Below, one piece after another: positions 53,373 through 62,789 of a stretch of 64,000 nt of DNA. Within the stretch, counting starts at the first letter, position 1; every line of letters starts with the position of its first letter. A model generated the notes under the pieces. That model was given only the letters and a program-made list of their open reading frames with translations. It did no database searches and had not been told where the DNA came from. A program made the position numbers and the translations under genes. Origin of the DNA: an uncultured Prevotella sp. (GTDB taxonomy: Bacteria; Bacteroidota; Bacteroidia; Bacteroidales; Bacteroidaceae); the NCBI GenBank assembly GCA_944320235.1, contig CALUGQ010000002.1:124001-188000 (forward strand), read 5' to 3'.

Positions 53373-54497
53373 TCAGTTCTTCCCCTTGCCCAGCAGTTCC
53401 ACCATGATTCTCGCTGCGTTGGCCGGCGCGCCGGGCTTGCCGAGGCGGCGGCGCACCTCGGCGTAGCCGTCGAGCATGGGCTGGCGGCCATGGCCGCCGG
53501 GCAGTATGGCGCTGAGGGCTGCGCGCATGTTGGCCACCGAGAACGTGTCGGCCACAAGTTCAGGCACGACCTCGCGCCCGGCAATGAGGTTTACGAGCGA
53601 TATGTACTTCACCTTCAATATGTGGTGGCGCAGGTAAGCGATGAGCTTTGGCAGCGGGGTCTCGTAGCATACGGCCTGCGGGACACCGAAGAGCGCCGTC
53701 TCGAGCGTGGCCGTGCCGCTGGTCACGAGCGCGGCTGAGGCATGGGCGAGCAGGGGGTAAGTCTGGTTGTATACCACGGCTACGCCCGTTCCGGCAATGA
53801 ACGGCTCGTAGTAGGCAGGCTCTATGCCCGGCGCGGCGGCAAGCACGGGCTGGTAGCCGGTGAAGGCGGCTGCGGCCTCGACCATGGCCGGCAGGTTGTC
53901 TTTTATCTCCTGGCGGCGCGAGCCTGCCAGCAGCGCGATGACGGGGCGGCCATAGTCGGCGAAGGAGCCGTCGTAAGCGGCGCGGAACCCCTCCACCTCG
54001 TCGGCTGTGGGGTTGCCCACGTAGTGTACGTGGAAGTGATGGCGGCCCTCATAGAAATCGGTCTCGAATGGCAGGATGCAGAACATCTCCGTAACGTAGC
54101 GCTTGATGTCCTTTATGCGGTACTCCTTCCACGCCCATATCTTTGGTGATATGTAGTAGTATACAGGCAGGCCGAGGCAGGCGCGCACGTACTTGGCTAT
54201 GCTGAGGTTGAAGCCAGGGTAGTCGATGAGAATCACGGCATCGGGCCGCCACCGGGCAATGTCGCGCTTGCAGGAGCGCATATTGCCGAGGATGGTGGGC
54301 AGGTGTGTAAGCACGGGTATGAAGCCCATGTAAGCCAGTTCGCGGTAGTGGCGCACGCGGGTGCCGCCGACGGCGGCCATGAGGTCGCCGCCGAAGAAGC
54401 GGAAGCTGGCCTCGGGGTCTTCGCCCTTGAGTGCCTGCATGAGTCGCGAGGCGTGCAGGTCGCCACTCGCCTCGCCGGCGATGAGGTAGTATTTCAT
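53373..54497 (-). CDS. lpxB: lipid-A-disaccharide synthase
   Basis: This glycosyltransferase (family GT19) joins UDP-diacylglucosamine and lipid X in lipid A synthesis at the inner membrane. The 374-residue protein shows 'YYLIAGEASGDLHASRLM', 'AYMGFIPVLTHLPTIL', 'DYPGFNLSIAKY', 'YYISPKIWAWKEYRIKDIKRYV' and 'ALLAGSRRQEIKDNLP'. It overlaps surE by 4 bases. Confidence 0.95.
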   Translation of the reverse strand: MKYYLIAGEASGDLHASRLMQALKGEDPEASFRFFGGDLMAAVGGTRVRHYRELAYMGFIPVLTHLPTILGNMRSCKRDIARWRPDAVILIDYPGFNLSIAKYVRACLGLPVYYYISPKIWAWKEYRIKDIKRYVTEMFCILPFETDFYEGRHHFHVHYVGNPTADEVEGFRAAYDGSFADYGRPVIALLAGSRRQEIKDNLPAMVEAAAAFTGYQPVLAAAPGIEPAYYEPFIAGTGVAVVYNQTYPLLAHASAALVTSGTATLETALFGVPQAVCYETPLPKLIAYLRHHILKVKYISLVNLIAGREVVPELVADTFSVANMRAALSAILPGGHGRQPMLDGYAEVRRRLGKPGAPANAARIMVELLGKGKN

Positions 54498-55267
54498 GCG
54501 AAATCCCAGCTTTGCATTTGTCGTAACATTTCGTAGTCTGTCACGTCGATGGTAGTAGGCGTTATGGCCACGTAGCCGTGGGTGAGCGCCCAGTTGTCTG
54601 TGTCGTCGGCTTCGGGCTCGTCATTGGTGTACTGGCCAACCATCCAGAAATAGTCATATCCCCGTGGGTGGTGGCATCTCACGACCTCGTTGCCCCATGT
54701 GCCCCTGGCCATTCGGCACACCTTCACACCGGCAAAGCGCTTTGCGAGCGGGAAGTTGACATTGAGGCATACGCCTCGCGGCAGGCCTTCGGCAAGCAGT
54801 CGCTTTGTAATCATTTTTACAAGAGGCGCGAGCGGCTCGAAGTCAGCGTCGTCGCTGTGGTCGCAGAGCGAGAAAGCCACAGAGGGAATATACTTCATGC
54901 AGCCCTCCATCGTAACGCCCATGGTGCCGGAATAGTGGCAGTTTACTGAGCCGTTGTCGCCATGGTTGATGCCGCCGATGACAAGGTCGGGCCGCTCCCC
55001 GGCGCACAGTTCGCTCAAGGCAAGCTTGACGCAGTCTACCGGCGTGCCGTTGCACGACCACACCTCAACGCCCTCCCACTGGCGGCGGAGCTTGAGGCGC
55101 AGCGGCGCGGTGGCAGAGAAAGCGCGGGAAAAACCGCTGCGGGCCGCCTCTGGGGCGCACACGAGCAGTCGGCCGAAGCCGCTGACCATGCCGATGAGGC
55201 TGCTTAGGCCCTTGGCGTGGTAGCCGTCGTCGTTTGAAATGAGTATCAATGGCTTTTTATTTTCCAT
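54494..55267 (-). CDS. surE: 5'/3'-nucleotidase SurE
   Basis: This 257-residue metal-dependent nucleotidase starts at 55267 (MENKKPLILISNDDGYHAKGL). It has the metal site Asp-Asp in 'SNDDG', 'APEAARSGFSRAF', 'NGTPVDCVKLAL' and 'DLVIGGINHGDN'. A longer frame to 55447 crosses its promoter and is rejected. It is coupled to lpxB and divergent from parA. Confidence 0.94.
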   Translation of the reverse strand: MENKKPLILISNDDGYHAKGLSSLIGMVSGFGRLLVCAPEAARSGFSRAFSATAPLRLKLRRQWEGVEVWSCNGTPVDCVKLALSELCAGERPDLVIGGINHGDNGSVNCHYSGTMGVTMEGCMKYIPSVAFSLCDHSDDADFEPLAPLVKMITKRLLAEGLPRGVCLNVNFPLAKRFAGVKVCRMARGTWGNEVVRCHHPRGYDYFWMVGQYTNDEPEADDTDNWALTHGYVAITPTTIDVTDYEMLRQMQSWDFA

Positions 55268-55289
55268 AAATATCTTCTTAATTCGACTG

Positions 55290-55297
55290 CAAAAGTA
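55290..55297 (-). promoter_or_regulatory. -7 box for surE-lpxB
   Basis: TACTTTTG on the minus strand matches TAnnTTTG, 23 bases from the surE start. Confidence 0.55.
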
Positions 55298-55339
55298 CGA
55301 AAAAAGCCTCATTAATTGCGTTATCTCGCATAAAATATG

Positions 55340-55347
55340 TAACTTTG
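55340..55347 (+). promoter_or_regulatory. -7 box for the parA operon
   Basis: TAACTTTG, with ATTG about 21 bases upstream, fits the Bacteroidota promoter. The parA ATG lies 46 bases downstream. Confidence 0.6.
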
Positions 55348-55392
55348 CAAACCAAACATTCAAACATATTACGGTTTGACAGAAATTCTGAA

Positions 55393-56175
55393 ATGGGAAA
55401 GATAATCGCTTTAGCAAACCAGAAAGGCGGTGTGGGCAAGACCACAACTACCATCAACCTGGCGGCTTCGCTCGCCACGCTTGAAAAGAACGTTTTAGTG
55501 GTCGACGCCGACCCGCAGGCCAATGCATCGAGCGGCCTCGGCGTGGACATAAAGCAGGTGGACTGCTCTCTGTATGAGTGCATCATCGACCATGCCGACG
55601 TTCGCGACGCGATATATACGACCGACATTGACGGCCTGGACATCATACCGAGCCACATCGACCTCGTGGGCGCCGAGATAGAGATGCTCAACCTTGACAA
55701 CCGCGAGAAAGTGATAAAGAACCTGCTCGACCCCATACGCGCAGATTATGACTACATACTGATTGACTGCAGCCCCTCGCTGGGCCTCATAACGGTCAAC
55801 TCGCTCACGGCGGCCGACTCCGTCATCATACCCGTGCAGTGCGAGTACTTCGCCTTGGAGGGAATCAGCAAGCTGCTCAACACCATCAAGATAATAAAGA
55901 ACAAGCTCAATACGAGGCTCGAGATAGAGGGCTTCCTGCTGACGATGTATGACTCGCGCCTGAGGCTGGCCAACCAGATTTACGACGAGGTTAAGCGCCA
56001 CTTCCAGGAGCTGGTGTTCAAGACCGTCATCCAGCGCAACGTGAAGCTCAGCGAGAGCCCCAGCCACGGACTGCCCGTGATTCTGTATGACGCTGACTCG
56101 ACGGGCAGCAAGAACCACCTGGCGCTGGCCAAGGAGATAATAAACAAGAACAGTAAGGACGAAGGGCAGCAATAA
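55393..56175 (+). CDS. parA: chromosome-partitioning ATPase ParA/Soj
   Basis: This 260-residue deviant Walker A ATPase starts at 55393 (MGKIIALANQKGGVGKTTTT). 'VVDADPQANASSGLG' and 'DYILIDCSPSLGLITVNSL' complete the nucleotide site. It works with ParB, 3 bases downstream, in segregating the origin region. No N-terminal DNA-binding extension is present, so it is of the chromosomal type. Confidence 0.95.
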   Translation: MGKIIALANQKGGVGKTTTTINLAASLATLEKNVLVVDADPQANASSGLGVDIKQVDCSLYECIIDHADVRDAIYTTDIDGLDIIPSHIDLVGAEIEMLNLDNREKVIKNLLDPIRADYDYILIDCSPSLGLITVNSLTAADSVIIPVQCEYFALEGISKLLNTIKIIKNKLNTRLEIEGFLLTMYDSRLRLANQIYDEVKRHFQELVFKTVIQRNVKLSESPSHGLPVILYDADSTGSKNHLALAKEIINKNSKDEGQQ

Positions 56176-56177
56176 AG

Positions 56178-57113
56178 ATGGCAGTACACAAGAAATACGA
56201 CAGGAACGTGCTCGGCCGCGGCCTCGACGACATAGGCAACGGCCGCGGCCTCGATGCCCTCATCGACACGGGCGAGGTCAGGACGCAAGGCTCGTCGAAC
56301 CTAAACGAAATAGAGCTGAGCCACATAGAACCCAACCCCAACCAGCCCCGGCGCGAGTTCGACGAGGAGGCACTGCAGGAACTGGCCGCCAGCATACGCG
56401 AGATAGGCATCATACAGCCCATAACGCTGCGCAAGGTGGCCGACGACCGATACCAAATCATCGCAGGCGAGCGCCGTTGGCGAGCATCGCAGCTGGCCGG
56501 CCTCAAGGCCATCCCGGCATACATACGCACAGTGGAGGACGAGAACGTCATGGAAATGGCGCTCATCGAGAACATACAGCGCGAGGACCTCAACGCCATC
56601 GAGATAGCCCTGGCATACGAGCACCTGGCCGAAACCACGGGCATGACGCAGGAACGCATATCAGAAAGGGTAGGCAAGAGCCGCGCCGCCGTGACCAACT
56701 ACATGCGGCTGCTCAAGCTGCCGGCCCAGGTGCAGATGGCACTGAAGAACAAGGAGATAGACATGGGCCACGCCCGCGCACTGCTCGCCCTCGACAGCCC
56801 GAGCATACAGATAAAGTTGTTCAAGGAAATACAGAAGAACGGCTACTCGGTACGCAAGGTGGAGGAGATGGTGCAGATGCTCAAGAACGGCGACGATGTG
56901 CAGCTGGCAAAAAAGAAGATAGCTGCCAAGAGCGCGCTGCCGGAGGAGTTTGAGGTGCTCAAGAGCCGCCTGTCAGACTTCTTCCATGCCAAGGTGCAGA
57001 TGGCCTGCTCGCCTAAAGGCAAGGGGAAGATAACCATCCCGTTTGCCAACGAGGAGGACTTGGAGCGCATAATGAACGCCCTCGACAATCTGAAAACTGA
57101 TAACCAAGCCTGA
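56178..57113 (+). CDS. parB: chromosome-partitioning protein ParB
   Basis: This 311-residue CTPase clamp has the N-terminal domain 'IEPNPNQPRREFDEEALQELAASI', the CTP-binding 'YQIIAGERRWRASQLAG', 'MALIENIQREDLNAIEIA' and an HTH around 'TTGMTQERISERVGKSRAAVTNYMRLLKLP'. It binds parS sites and spreads. None of the usual parS palindrome was found in this window. It is in an operon with parA. Confidence 0.95.
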   Translation: MAVHKKYDRNVLGRGLDDIGNGRGLDALIDTGEVRTQGSSNLNEIELSHIEPNPNQPRREFDEEALQELAASIREIGIIQPITLRKVADDRYQIIAGERRWRASQLAGLKAIPAYIRTVEDENVMEMALIENIQREDLNAIEIALAYEHLAETTGMTQERISERVGKSRAAVTNYMRLLKLPAQVQMALKNKEIDMGHARALLALDSPSIQIKLFKEIQKNGYSVRKVEEMVQMLKNGDDVQLAKKKIAAKSALPEEFEVLKSRLSDFFHAKVQMACSPKGKGKITIPFANEEDLERIMNALDNLKTDNQA

Positions 57114-57130
57114 CATTGAGAAAGAATAGC

Positions 57131-57976
57131 ATGACTTCTGCCGTGCGCGCAATGGCCATGGGCTTGTTGCTGGCCGTCGGCGCACAAGAGGCTGCGGCGC
57201 AAGGCGTGGCTGCCGCTGACTCTGCCGCCATGCCGGCAGTGGCTGCCGCAGCCAAGCCCGTAGGCACGGCAGACTCTGCCAAGGCCGGCGTAGACTCGGT
57301 GGCGCTGCGGATAAGTCAGGCTGAAGCCACCACTGACTCCATAACGCGGAGCATAGAAGAAGCCCTTGCTGCCGGCGACTCGGCATTCGCCTCCGACAAG
57401 GCAGCGCTGGTTGATGGCTCCATTGCCGTGGAAGAGGCCGGGCAGGGCCGCAAGAAGCGCGACTGGGCCACATGGCGGCCAAAGCCGCAGCGGGCATTGT
57501 GGCTGGCGCTGGTGATTCCCGGCGGAGGCCAGATATACAACCGCAAGTACTGGAAGCTGCCCATAATATACGGCGGATTCATGGGCTGCCTCTATGCAAT
57601 GAACTGGAACAACATGATGTACAAGGACTATTCGCAGGCTTACCTCGACATCATGGATAGCGACCCGACCACGCAGAGCTACAACAAGTTCCTGCACCTG
57701 GGGAGGGTAATCGACAGTTCGAACGAGGAACGCTACAAGCAGATATTCAAAAGCCGCAAGGACAAGTACCGGCGTTGGCGCGACTTGAGCTTCTTCTGCC
57801 TGCTGGGTGTGTATGCCCTTTCGGTCATCGACGCCTATGTCGATGCCGAATTGTCTGAGTTCGACATATCCAAGGACTTGAGCCTTAGGGTAGAGCCTGC
57901 GGTCATAAACAACAGCGCGGCGAACAAGGTGCTTGAAGCATCGTCATTCGGCGTGCAGTGCAAATTGAGATTCTGA
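57131..57976 (+). CDS. DUF5683 domain protein, secreted/membrane
   Basis: This protein of about 281 residues has a signal-like N-terminus (MTSAVRAMAMGLLLAVGAQEAAAQG) and a low-complexity Ala/Asp/Ser linker to about residue 110. The DUF5683 core follows with 'WLALVIPGGGQIYNRKYWKLPIIYGGFMG', two hydrophobic helices and the later 'KYRRWRDLSFFCLLGVYALSVIDAYVDAEL'. Function is unknown. Its fixed place between parB and a lytic transglycosylase in Bacteroidota hints at an envelope role tied to division or segregation (inference). A TTG at 57116 could add five residues. Confidence 0.82.
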   Translation: MTSAVRAMAMGLLLAVGAQEAAAQGVAAADSAAMPAVAAAAKPVGTADSAKAGVDSVALRISQAEATTDSITRSIEEALAAGDSAFASDKAALVDGSIAVEEAGQGRKKRDWATWRPKPQRALWLALVIPGGGQIYNRKYWKLPIIYGGFMGCLYAMNWNNMMYKDYSQAYLDIMDSDPTTQSYNKFLHLGRVIDSSNEERYKQIFKSRKDKYRRWRDLSFFCLLGVYALSVIDAYVDAELSEFDISKDLSLRVEPAVINNSAANKVLEASSFGVQCKLRF

Positions 57977-58037
57977 ACCCATTTGCCGCGCCTTGCAGTT
58001 AGGCATGGGAATGGTGCAATACATATTTTATATATAG

Positions 58038-59342
58038 ATGGACAAGAAAGCCTTTTTTTTCACCATCGCCTTGTTCTTGGGGGGCAGCTGTGCTGTGCAC
58101 GCCCAGCAAGGCAATGACGACAACGAGATAAGTGTCACCGACGGGAAAGGGAACGAAGAACTGATAGTCTTCCCCGAGGCCATGGGCTATGAACTGGACA
58201 GCCTCATGAACCTCTACATGGCAAAGACATACCTCGATGCAGCCGAGGACTGCCAGATGAAGGACGTGAACCCGGTGTTCGACACCGTGGTTTACATCGA
58301 CAGGCTCAGCCGCATACCTGCAGTGATAGAGATGCCCCATAACGATGTCGTGCAGAAATTCATCGACAGGTACAGCGGCCGGCTGCGCCACTCGGTGAGC
58401 TATATGCTCGGTGCGTCGAACTTCTATATGCCTATATTCGAAGAGGCGCTTGATGCTTACAACCTGCCGCTTGAGCTCCGCTATATGCCAGTGATAGAGT
58501 CGGCGCTCAATCCCACGGCAGTGTCACGTGTCGGTGCCACGGGTTTGTGGCAGTTCATGCTTCCTACGGGCAAGCGTTATGGCCTTGAGGTCAACTCGCT
58601 CGTCGACGAACGGTGCGACCCAATCAAGTCTTCGTATGCCGCCGCGCAGTATCTCAGGGATTTGTACAAGGTGTTTGGTGACTGGACCCTTGTCATTGCG
58701 GCCTACAACTGTGGCCCGGAGCAAGTCAACAAGGCCATCCGCCGCTCGGGCGGCGAGCGCGACTACTGGAAGATATACCCCTATCTGCCAAAGGAAACGC
58801 GCGGTTACGTACCGGCGTTCATCGCTGCCAACTACATCATGACTTATTACTGCGACCACAACATCTGCCCCATGACCACGCGCCTGCCTGCCAAGACGGA
58901 TACGCTCATGCTGAGCCGCAATGTGCACCTGGAGCAGATTGCAGCCGTCTGCGGCATTGGCATCGACGAGCTGCGGGCCCTCAACCCGGCTTACCGCCGC
59001 GACATCATCCCCGGGGCGACTGAGCTTTCGTGCCTCAGGCTGCCGCAGACAGAAGTCGGCAAGTTCATAGATAACGAAGACTCCATCTATAACTACAAGG
59101 CCGACGTGCTGCTTTCCAGGCGCGCCACCGTCGAGGTGAACAAGGCCGCCGCGTCGTCTGCGTCGAAGACGCGCAGCACCGCGCGCCGCAGTCGCAGCCG
59201 TGCCCGGTATATAACCATCAGGAGCGGGCAGACACTTTCGCACATTGCCAAGCGATACGGCACCACGGTGAGCCGGCTCAAGAGGCTCAACGGACTGAAA
59301 GGCACGTCGATACGCGCCGGAAAGCGTCTCCGTGTGAGATAA
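58038..59342 (+). CDS. lytic transglycosylase with LysM domain (MltD-like)
   Basis: This 434-residue protein has a signal peptide (about 1-23). The SLT domain (about 130-270) carries the catalytic Glu in 'MPVIESALNPTAVSRVGATGLWQFM', then 'SYAAAQYLRDLYKVFGDWTLVIAAYNCGP'. A LysM-like region lies at about 295-345 and a clear C-terminal LysM reads 'YITIRSGQTLSHIAKRYGTTVSRLKRLNG'. It cleaves peptidoglycan in the periplasm. It lies in the parA-parB-DUF5683 run and ends at a terminator. Confidence 0.93.
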   Translation: MDKKAFFFTIALFLGGSCAVHAQQGNDDNEISVTDGKGNEELIVFPEAMGYELDSLMNLYMAKTYLDAAEDCQMKDVNPVFDTVVYIDRLSRIPAVIEMPHNDVVQKFIDRYSGRLRHSVSYMLGASNFYMPIFEEALDAYNLPLELRYMPVIESALNPTAVSRVGATGLWQFMLPTGKRYGLEVNSLVDERCDPIKSSYAAAQYLRDLYKVFGDWTLVIAAYNCGPEQVNKAIRRSGGERDYWKIYPYLPKETRGYVPAFIAANYIMTYYCDHNICPMTTRLPAKTDTLMLSRNVHLEQIAAVCGIGIDELRALNPAYRRDIIPGATELSCLRLPQTEVGKFIDNEDSIYNYKADVLLSRRATVEVNKAAASSASKTRSTARRSRSRARYITIRSGQTLSHIAKRYGTTVSRLKRLNGLKGTSIRAGKRLRVR

Positions 59343-59347
59343 CCATG

Positions 59348-59397
59348 GGCATCTCCAGCCACGTGCCGTGCGCCGCAGGCTGGGGATGCCGCTTTTT
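59348..59397 (+). terminator. intrinsic terminator after mltD-like gene
   Basis: A 13-bp stem (59348-59360 with 59378-59390, one wobble pair), a 17-base loop and then five T residues at 59393. Confidence 0.7.
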
Positions 59398-59423
59398 ATG
59401 TGACTACTTAAACCGCGAAGGAC

Positions 59424-61694
59424 ATGACTAACGACCAAGAACTGAAAGCCAGGGAAGCTGCCGACGACAAGCTGATTAACGGTGCGTTCCAGCACTTGCT
59501 GGACACTTACCTCAACTCCCGCCACCGCAAGAAGGTTGACATCATCACCAAGGCGTTCAACTTCGCCCGCCAAGCCCACAAGGGGGTGCGCCGCCTCTCG
59601 GGCGAACCATACATAATGCACCCCATAGCCGTGGCACAGATAGCCTGCGAGGAAGTGGGCCTTGGCTCCACGAGCATCTGCGCCGCATTGCTTCATGATG
59701 TCGTTGAAGACACGGACTATACCACAGAGGACATTGAGAACATCTTCGGGCCGAAGGTGGCCAACATCGTCGATGGACTTACAAAGATTAGCGGGGGCAT
59801 CTTCGGCGACCGTGCCTCGGCACAGGCCGAGAACTTCAAGAAACTCCTGCTTGCTATGAGCGACGACATCCGCGTCATCCTCATCAAGATTTGCGACCGC
59901 CTCCACAATATGCGCACGCTCGCCAGCCAGCCGGCAAACAAGCAATACAAGATTGCTGGCGAGACGCTTTACATTTACGCGCCGTTGGCCAACCGCCTTG
60001 GGCTCAACAAGATAAAGACCGAGCTTGAAGACCTCAGCTTCCGCTACGAGCACCCTGACGAATACGCCTCGATAGAGCGCAAGCTTGCATCGACGCAGGC
60101 ATCGCGCCATACGCTTTTCGACGAGTTCACTGCCCCGATACGCGAGGCGCTCGACAAGATGGGCATAAAGTATGTCATCAAGGAGCGCGTCAAGAGCCCT
60201 TACTCCATATGGTGCAAGATGCAGAACAAGCACGTCAGCTTCGATGAGATTTACGACATCCTGGCCGTGCGCATAATATTCACCCCCAAAGAGCGCGAGA
60301 ACGAGATCAACGAGTGCTTCAACATCTACGTGGCCATCAGCAGGATATACAAGTCGCACCCCGACCGCCTGCGCGACTGGCTCAACCACCCGAAGGCCAA
60401 CGGTTACCAGGCACTGCACGTAACGCTCATGTCCCACCAGGGCCGCTGGATAGAGGTGCAGATACGCTCCGACCGCATGGACGAGGTGGCCGAGCAGGGC
60501 TTCGCCGCCCACTGGAAGTACAAGGAGGGCGACGACGGCGAGATAGCCGAAGACGACGGCGAGCTGAACGACTGGCTGCACACCATAAAGGAAATACTCG
60601 ACGACCCGCAGCCCGATGCCATGGACTTCCTCGATGCCATCAAGCTCAACCTCTTCGCGTCCGAGATATTCGTGTTCACCCCCAAGGGCGAGATAAAGAC
60701 CATGCCGGCCGGATGCACCGTGCTCGACTTCGCGTTCTCCATCCACACCTTCCTCGGCAGCCACTGCATCGGAGCCAAGGTCAACCACAAGCTCATGCCA
60801 TTGAGCCACAAGCTTGAGAGCGGGGACCAGGTGGAGATACTCACCTCCAAGTCGCAGCACGTGCAGCCATCTTGGATAAACTTTGTTTCCACGGCCAAGG
60901 CCAAGGTTAAGATTCAGGCCATGCTCCGCCGCGAGAGCCGCGAGATGCAGAAGAAAGGCGAAGAGATGCTGGCAGAGTTCCTCAAGAAAAGCGGCATGGA
61001 GTATACCAATGCAGCCGTTGACAAGCTCATGGCCTTCCACAATGTGGACAAGCGCGAGGACCTCTTCCAGGCCATAGGCGAGAAGATGGTCATGCTTGGC
61101 GACAAGGACATAGACGAGCTGAAGGGCAAGAAGAAAGACGGCGGGCTGAAGTGGCGCAAGTTCGTGCCGTTCATCGGCTCCGCCAAGCAGAAGAAGGATG
61201 GCGAGAAGCAGCCCGGGCTGTTCGTCGTCCCCGACGCTTTCAACCGCAAGAAGCCCATCTTCATCACCGACGAGAACATCGGCCAGTACAAGTTCATGTT
61301 CTGCTGCCACCCAATCCCCGGTGACGACATCCTTGGTTTCATCGACAACAAGAAGCAGATAGAGATTCACAAGCGGGCCTGCCCCGTGGCAGCCAAGCTC
61401 AAGGCCAGCTACGGCAACCGCATTCTCGACGCCAAGTGGGATATGCACAAGCGGCTTTACTTCGACTCTACCGTGCGCATCGAGGGCATTGACCGCATTG
61501 GGATGCTCAACGACGTCACGCGGGTCGTCTCCGAGCAGATGAATATCAACATACACAAGGTGGCGTTCAGTTGCGGCGACGGCGTGTTCGACGGCACCAT
61601 CGAGCTGCGTGTGCACGACCGCGACGATGTGCGCTCCATCATCGAAAACCTCAAGAAAGTGCAGGGCGTGCAGGAGGTCAGCCAGATTATGTGA
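59424..61694 (+). CDS. bifunctional (p)ppGpp synthetase/hydrolase (RelA/SpoT)
   Basis: This 756-residue RSH enzyme has the HD hydrolase ('GEPYIMHPIAVAQI', 'LLHDVVEDTDYTTEDI', 'KICDRLHNMRTL'). It also has the synthetase ('FDEIYDILAVRIIF', 'GYQALHVTLMSHQGRWIEVQIR'), a TGS domain ('IFVFTPKGEIKTMPAGCTVLDFAF'), a Cys-containing zinc-finger segment ('FMFCCHPIPGDD') and a C-terminal ACT domain. Both HD and synthetase motifs are intact, so it probably makes and degrades (p)ppGpp. It controls the stringent response in the cytoplasm. A pectinesterase follows after 44 bases. Confidence 0.95.
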   Translation: MTNDQELKAREAADDKLINGAFQHLLDTYLNSRHRKKVDIITKAFNFARQAHKGVRRLSGEPYIMHPIAVAQIACEEVGLGSTSICAALLHDVVEDTDYTTEDIENIFGPKVANIVDGLTKISGGIFGDRASAQAENFKKLLLAMSDDIRVILIKICDRLHNMRTLASQPANKQYKIAGETLYIYAPLANRLGLNKIKTELEDLSFRYEHPDEYASIERKLASTQASRHTLFDEFTAPIREALDKMGIKYVIKERVKSPYSIWCKMQNKHVSFDEIYDILAVRIIFTPKERENEINECFNIYVAISRIYKSHPDRLRDWLNHPKANGYQALHVTLMSHQGRWIEVQIRSDRMDEVAEQGFAAHWKYKEGDDGEIAEDDGELNDWLHTIKEILDDPQPDAMDFLDAIKLNLFASEIFVFTPKGEIKTMPAGCTVLDFAFSIHTFLGSHCIGAKVNHKLMPLSHKLESGDQVEILTSKSQHVQPSWINFVSTAKAKVKIQAMLRRESREMQKKGEEMLAEFLKKSGMEYTNAAVDKLMAFHNVDKREDLFQAIGEKMVMLGDKDIDELKGKKKDGGLKWRKFVPFIGSAKQKKDGEKQPGLFVVPDAFNRKKPIFITDENIGQYKFMFCCHPIPGDDILGFIDNKKQIEIHKRACPVAAKLKASYGNRILDAKWDMHKRLYFDSTVRIEGIDRIGMLNDVTRVVSEQMNINIHKVAFSCGDGVFDGTIELRVHDRDDVRSIIENLKKVQGVQEVSQIM

Positions 61695-61738
61695 GCACTT
61701 TCAGCATGAAGCAACAGAAACAACATAACATTATACAC

Positions 61739-62716
61739 ATGAAAAAGAAACTAACTATGCTAATTATCGCGTTGGCTGCCGCCATCGGCGCTTCCGCGGC
61801 GAACAAGTACGACAACACAGACACCATCTTTGTGGCCCGCGACGGCACAGGCGAGTTCCGCACCCTCAGCGAGGCCATAGAGGTATGTCGCGCCTTCATG
61901 GACTACACCAAGGTCATCTATGTCAAGAAGGGGCTCTACAAGGAGAAGGTAGTCGTGCCGCAGTGGCTCACCAACATCGAGATTGTGGGCGAAGACCGCG
62001 ACGAGACCATCATCACCTACGATGACCACGCCAACATCAAGCTGCCCGGCACCGACCGCGGCATGGGTACTTTCCGCTCGTACACCATGCGTGTAGAGGG
62101 CAACGGCATAACCTTCAAGAACATAACCATCGAGAACAATGCCGCACAGCTTGGCCAGGCCGTGGCCCTCCATACCGAGGGCGACCGCCTCACGTTCATC
62201 AACTGCCGCCTGCTGGGCAACCAAGACACCATCTATACCGGCACGGCAGGCACACGCCTCTATTTCAAGGACTGCTACATTGACGGCACCACCGACTTCA
62301 TCTTCGGCCCATCTACGGCGTGGTTTGAGAATTGCACCATCCACAGCAAGCGCAACTCTTACGTCACCGCCGCCTCTACCCCCAAGGACGTGAAGTACGG
62401 CTACGTGTTCAACAACTGCCGCCTCACTGCCGACCCCGGCGTCACCAAGGTCTACCTGGGCCGCCCGTGGCGCGACTACGGCTATACGCTCTTCATGAAC
62501 TGCGAGCTTGGTGCGCACATCCGCCCCGAAGGCTGGCATCCATGGCAGAAAGAGCGCATGAATACCGCCCGTTACCTTGAGTACAACAACCGCGGCGAGG
62601 GCGCCAGTACCGAAGGGCGTGCAGCTTGGAGCCGCCGCCTGACGAAGAAGGAAGCCGCAGAGGTGACGCTCCAGAACGTGTTCACCATCCGCGACACCTG
62701 GACACCCGCCAACTGA
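61739..62716 (+). CDS. pectinesterase (CE8)
   Basis: This 325-residue single-domain pectin methylesterase has a signal peptide (MKKKLTMLIIALAAAIGASA). Family motifs are in order: 'DGTGEFRTLSEAI', 'LGNQDTIYTG', 'DGTTDFIFGPSTAWFENC' and 'YLGRPWRDYGYTLFMNCELG'. Unlike the large esterase at 18815 it lacks accessory modules and a sorting tail, so it is probably periplasmic. It starts 44 bases after the RelA/SpoT gene with no visible promoter of its own. Starts further upstream lie within the RelA/SpoT gene. Confidence 0.93.
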   Translation: MKKKLTMLIIALAAAIGASAANKYDNTDTIFVARDGTGEFRTLSEAIEVCRAFMDYTKVIYVKKGLYKEKVVVPQWLTNIEIVGEDRDETIITYDDHANIKLPGTDRGMGTFRSYTMRVEGNGITFKNITIENNAAQLGQAVALHTEGDRLTFINCRLLGNQDTIYTGTAGTRLYFKDCYIDGTTDFIFGPSTAWFENCTIHSKRNSYVTAASTPKDVKYGYVFNNCRLTADPGVTKVYLGRPWRDYGYTLFMNCELGAHIRPEGWHPWQKERMNTARYLEYNNRGEGASTEGRAAWSRRLTKKEAAEVTLQNVFTIRDTWTPAN

Positions 62717-62750
62717 CGCGCGGCCTTCGTGGCAATTGGCTTGAGACCCA

Positions 62751-62789
62751 AAATCCCCGTCTATCGCTAACAGCGGCAGGCGGGGATTT
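62751..62789 (+). terminator. hairpin after pectinesterase
   Basis: AAATCCCCG (62751-62759) pairs with CGGGGATTT (62781-62789). There is no T-run, so it may act as an RNA stabiliser or a Rho-type end. The 62790-62956 stretch shows no gene. Confidence 0.5.

Noticed and set aside
58524-61616. 1030-residue minus-strand frame across the lytic transglycosylase and RelA/SpoT genes
   Set aside because: Its length is striking, but it is antisense to two genes with complete catalytic motifs and has a Val/Leu/Ala/His bias typical of shadows.
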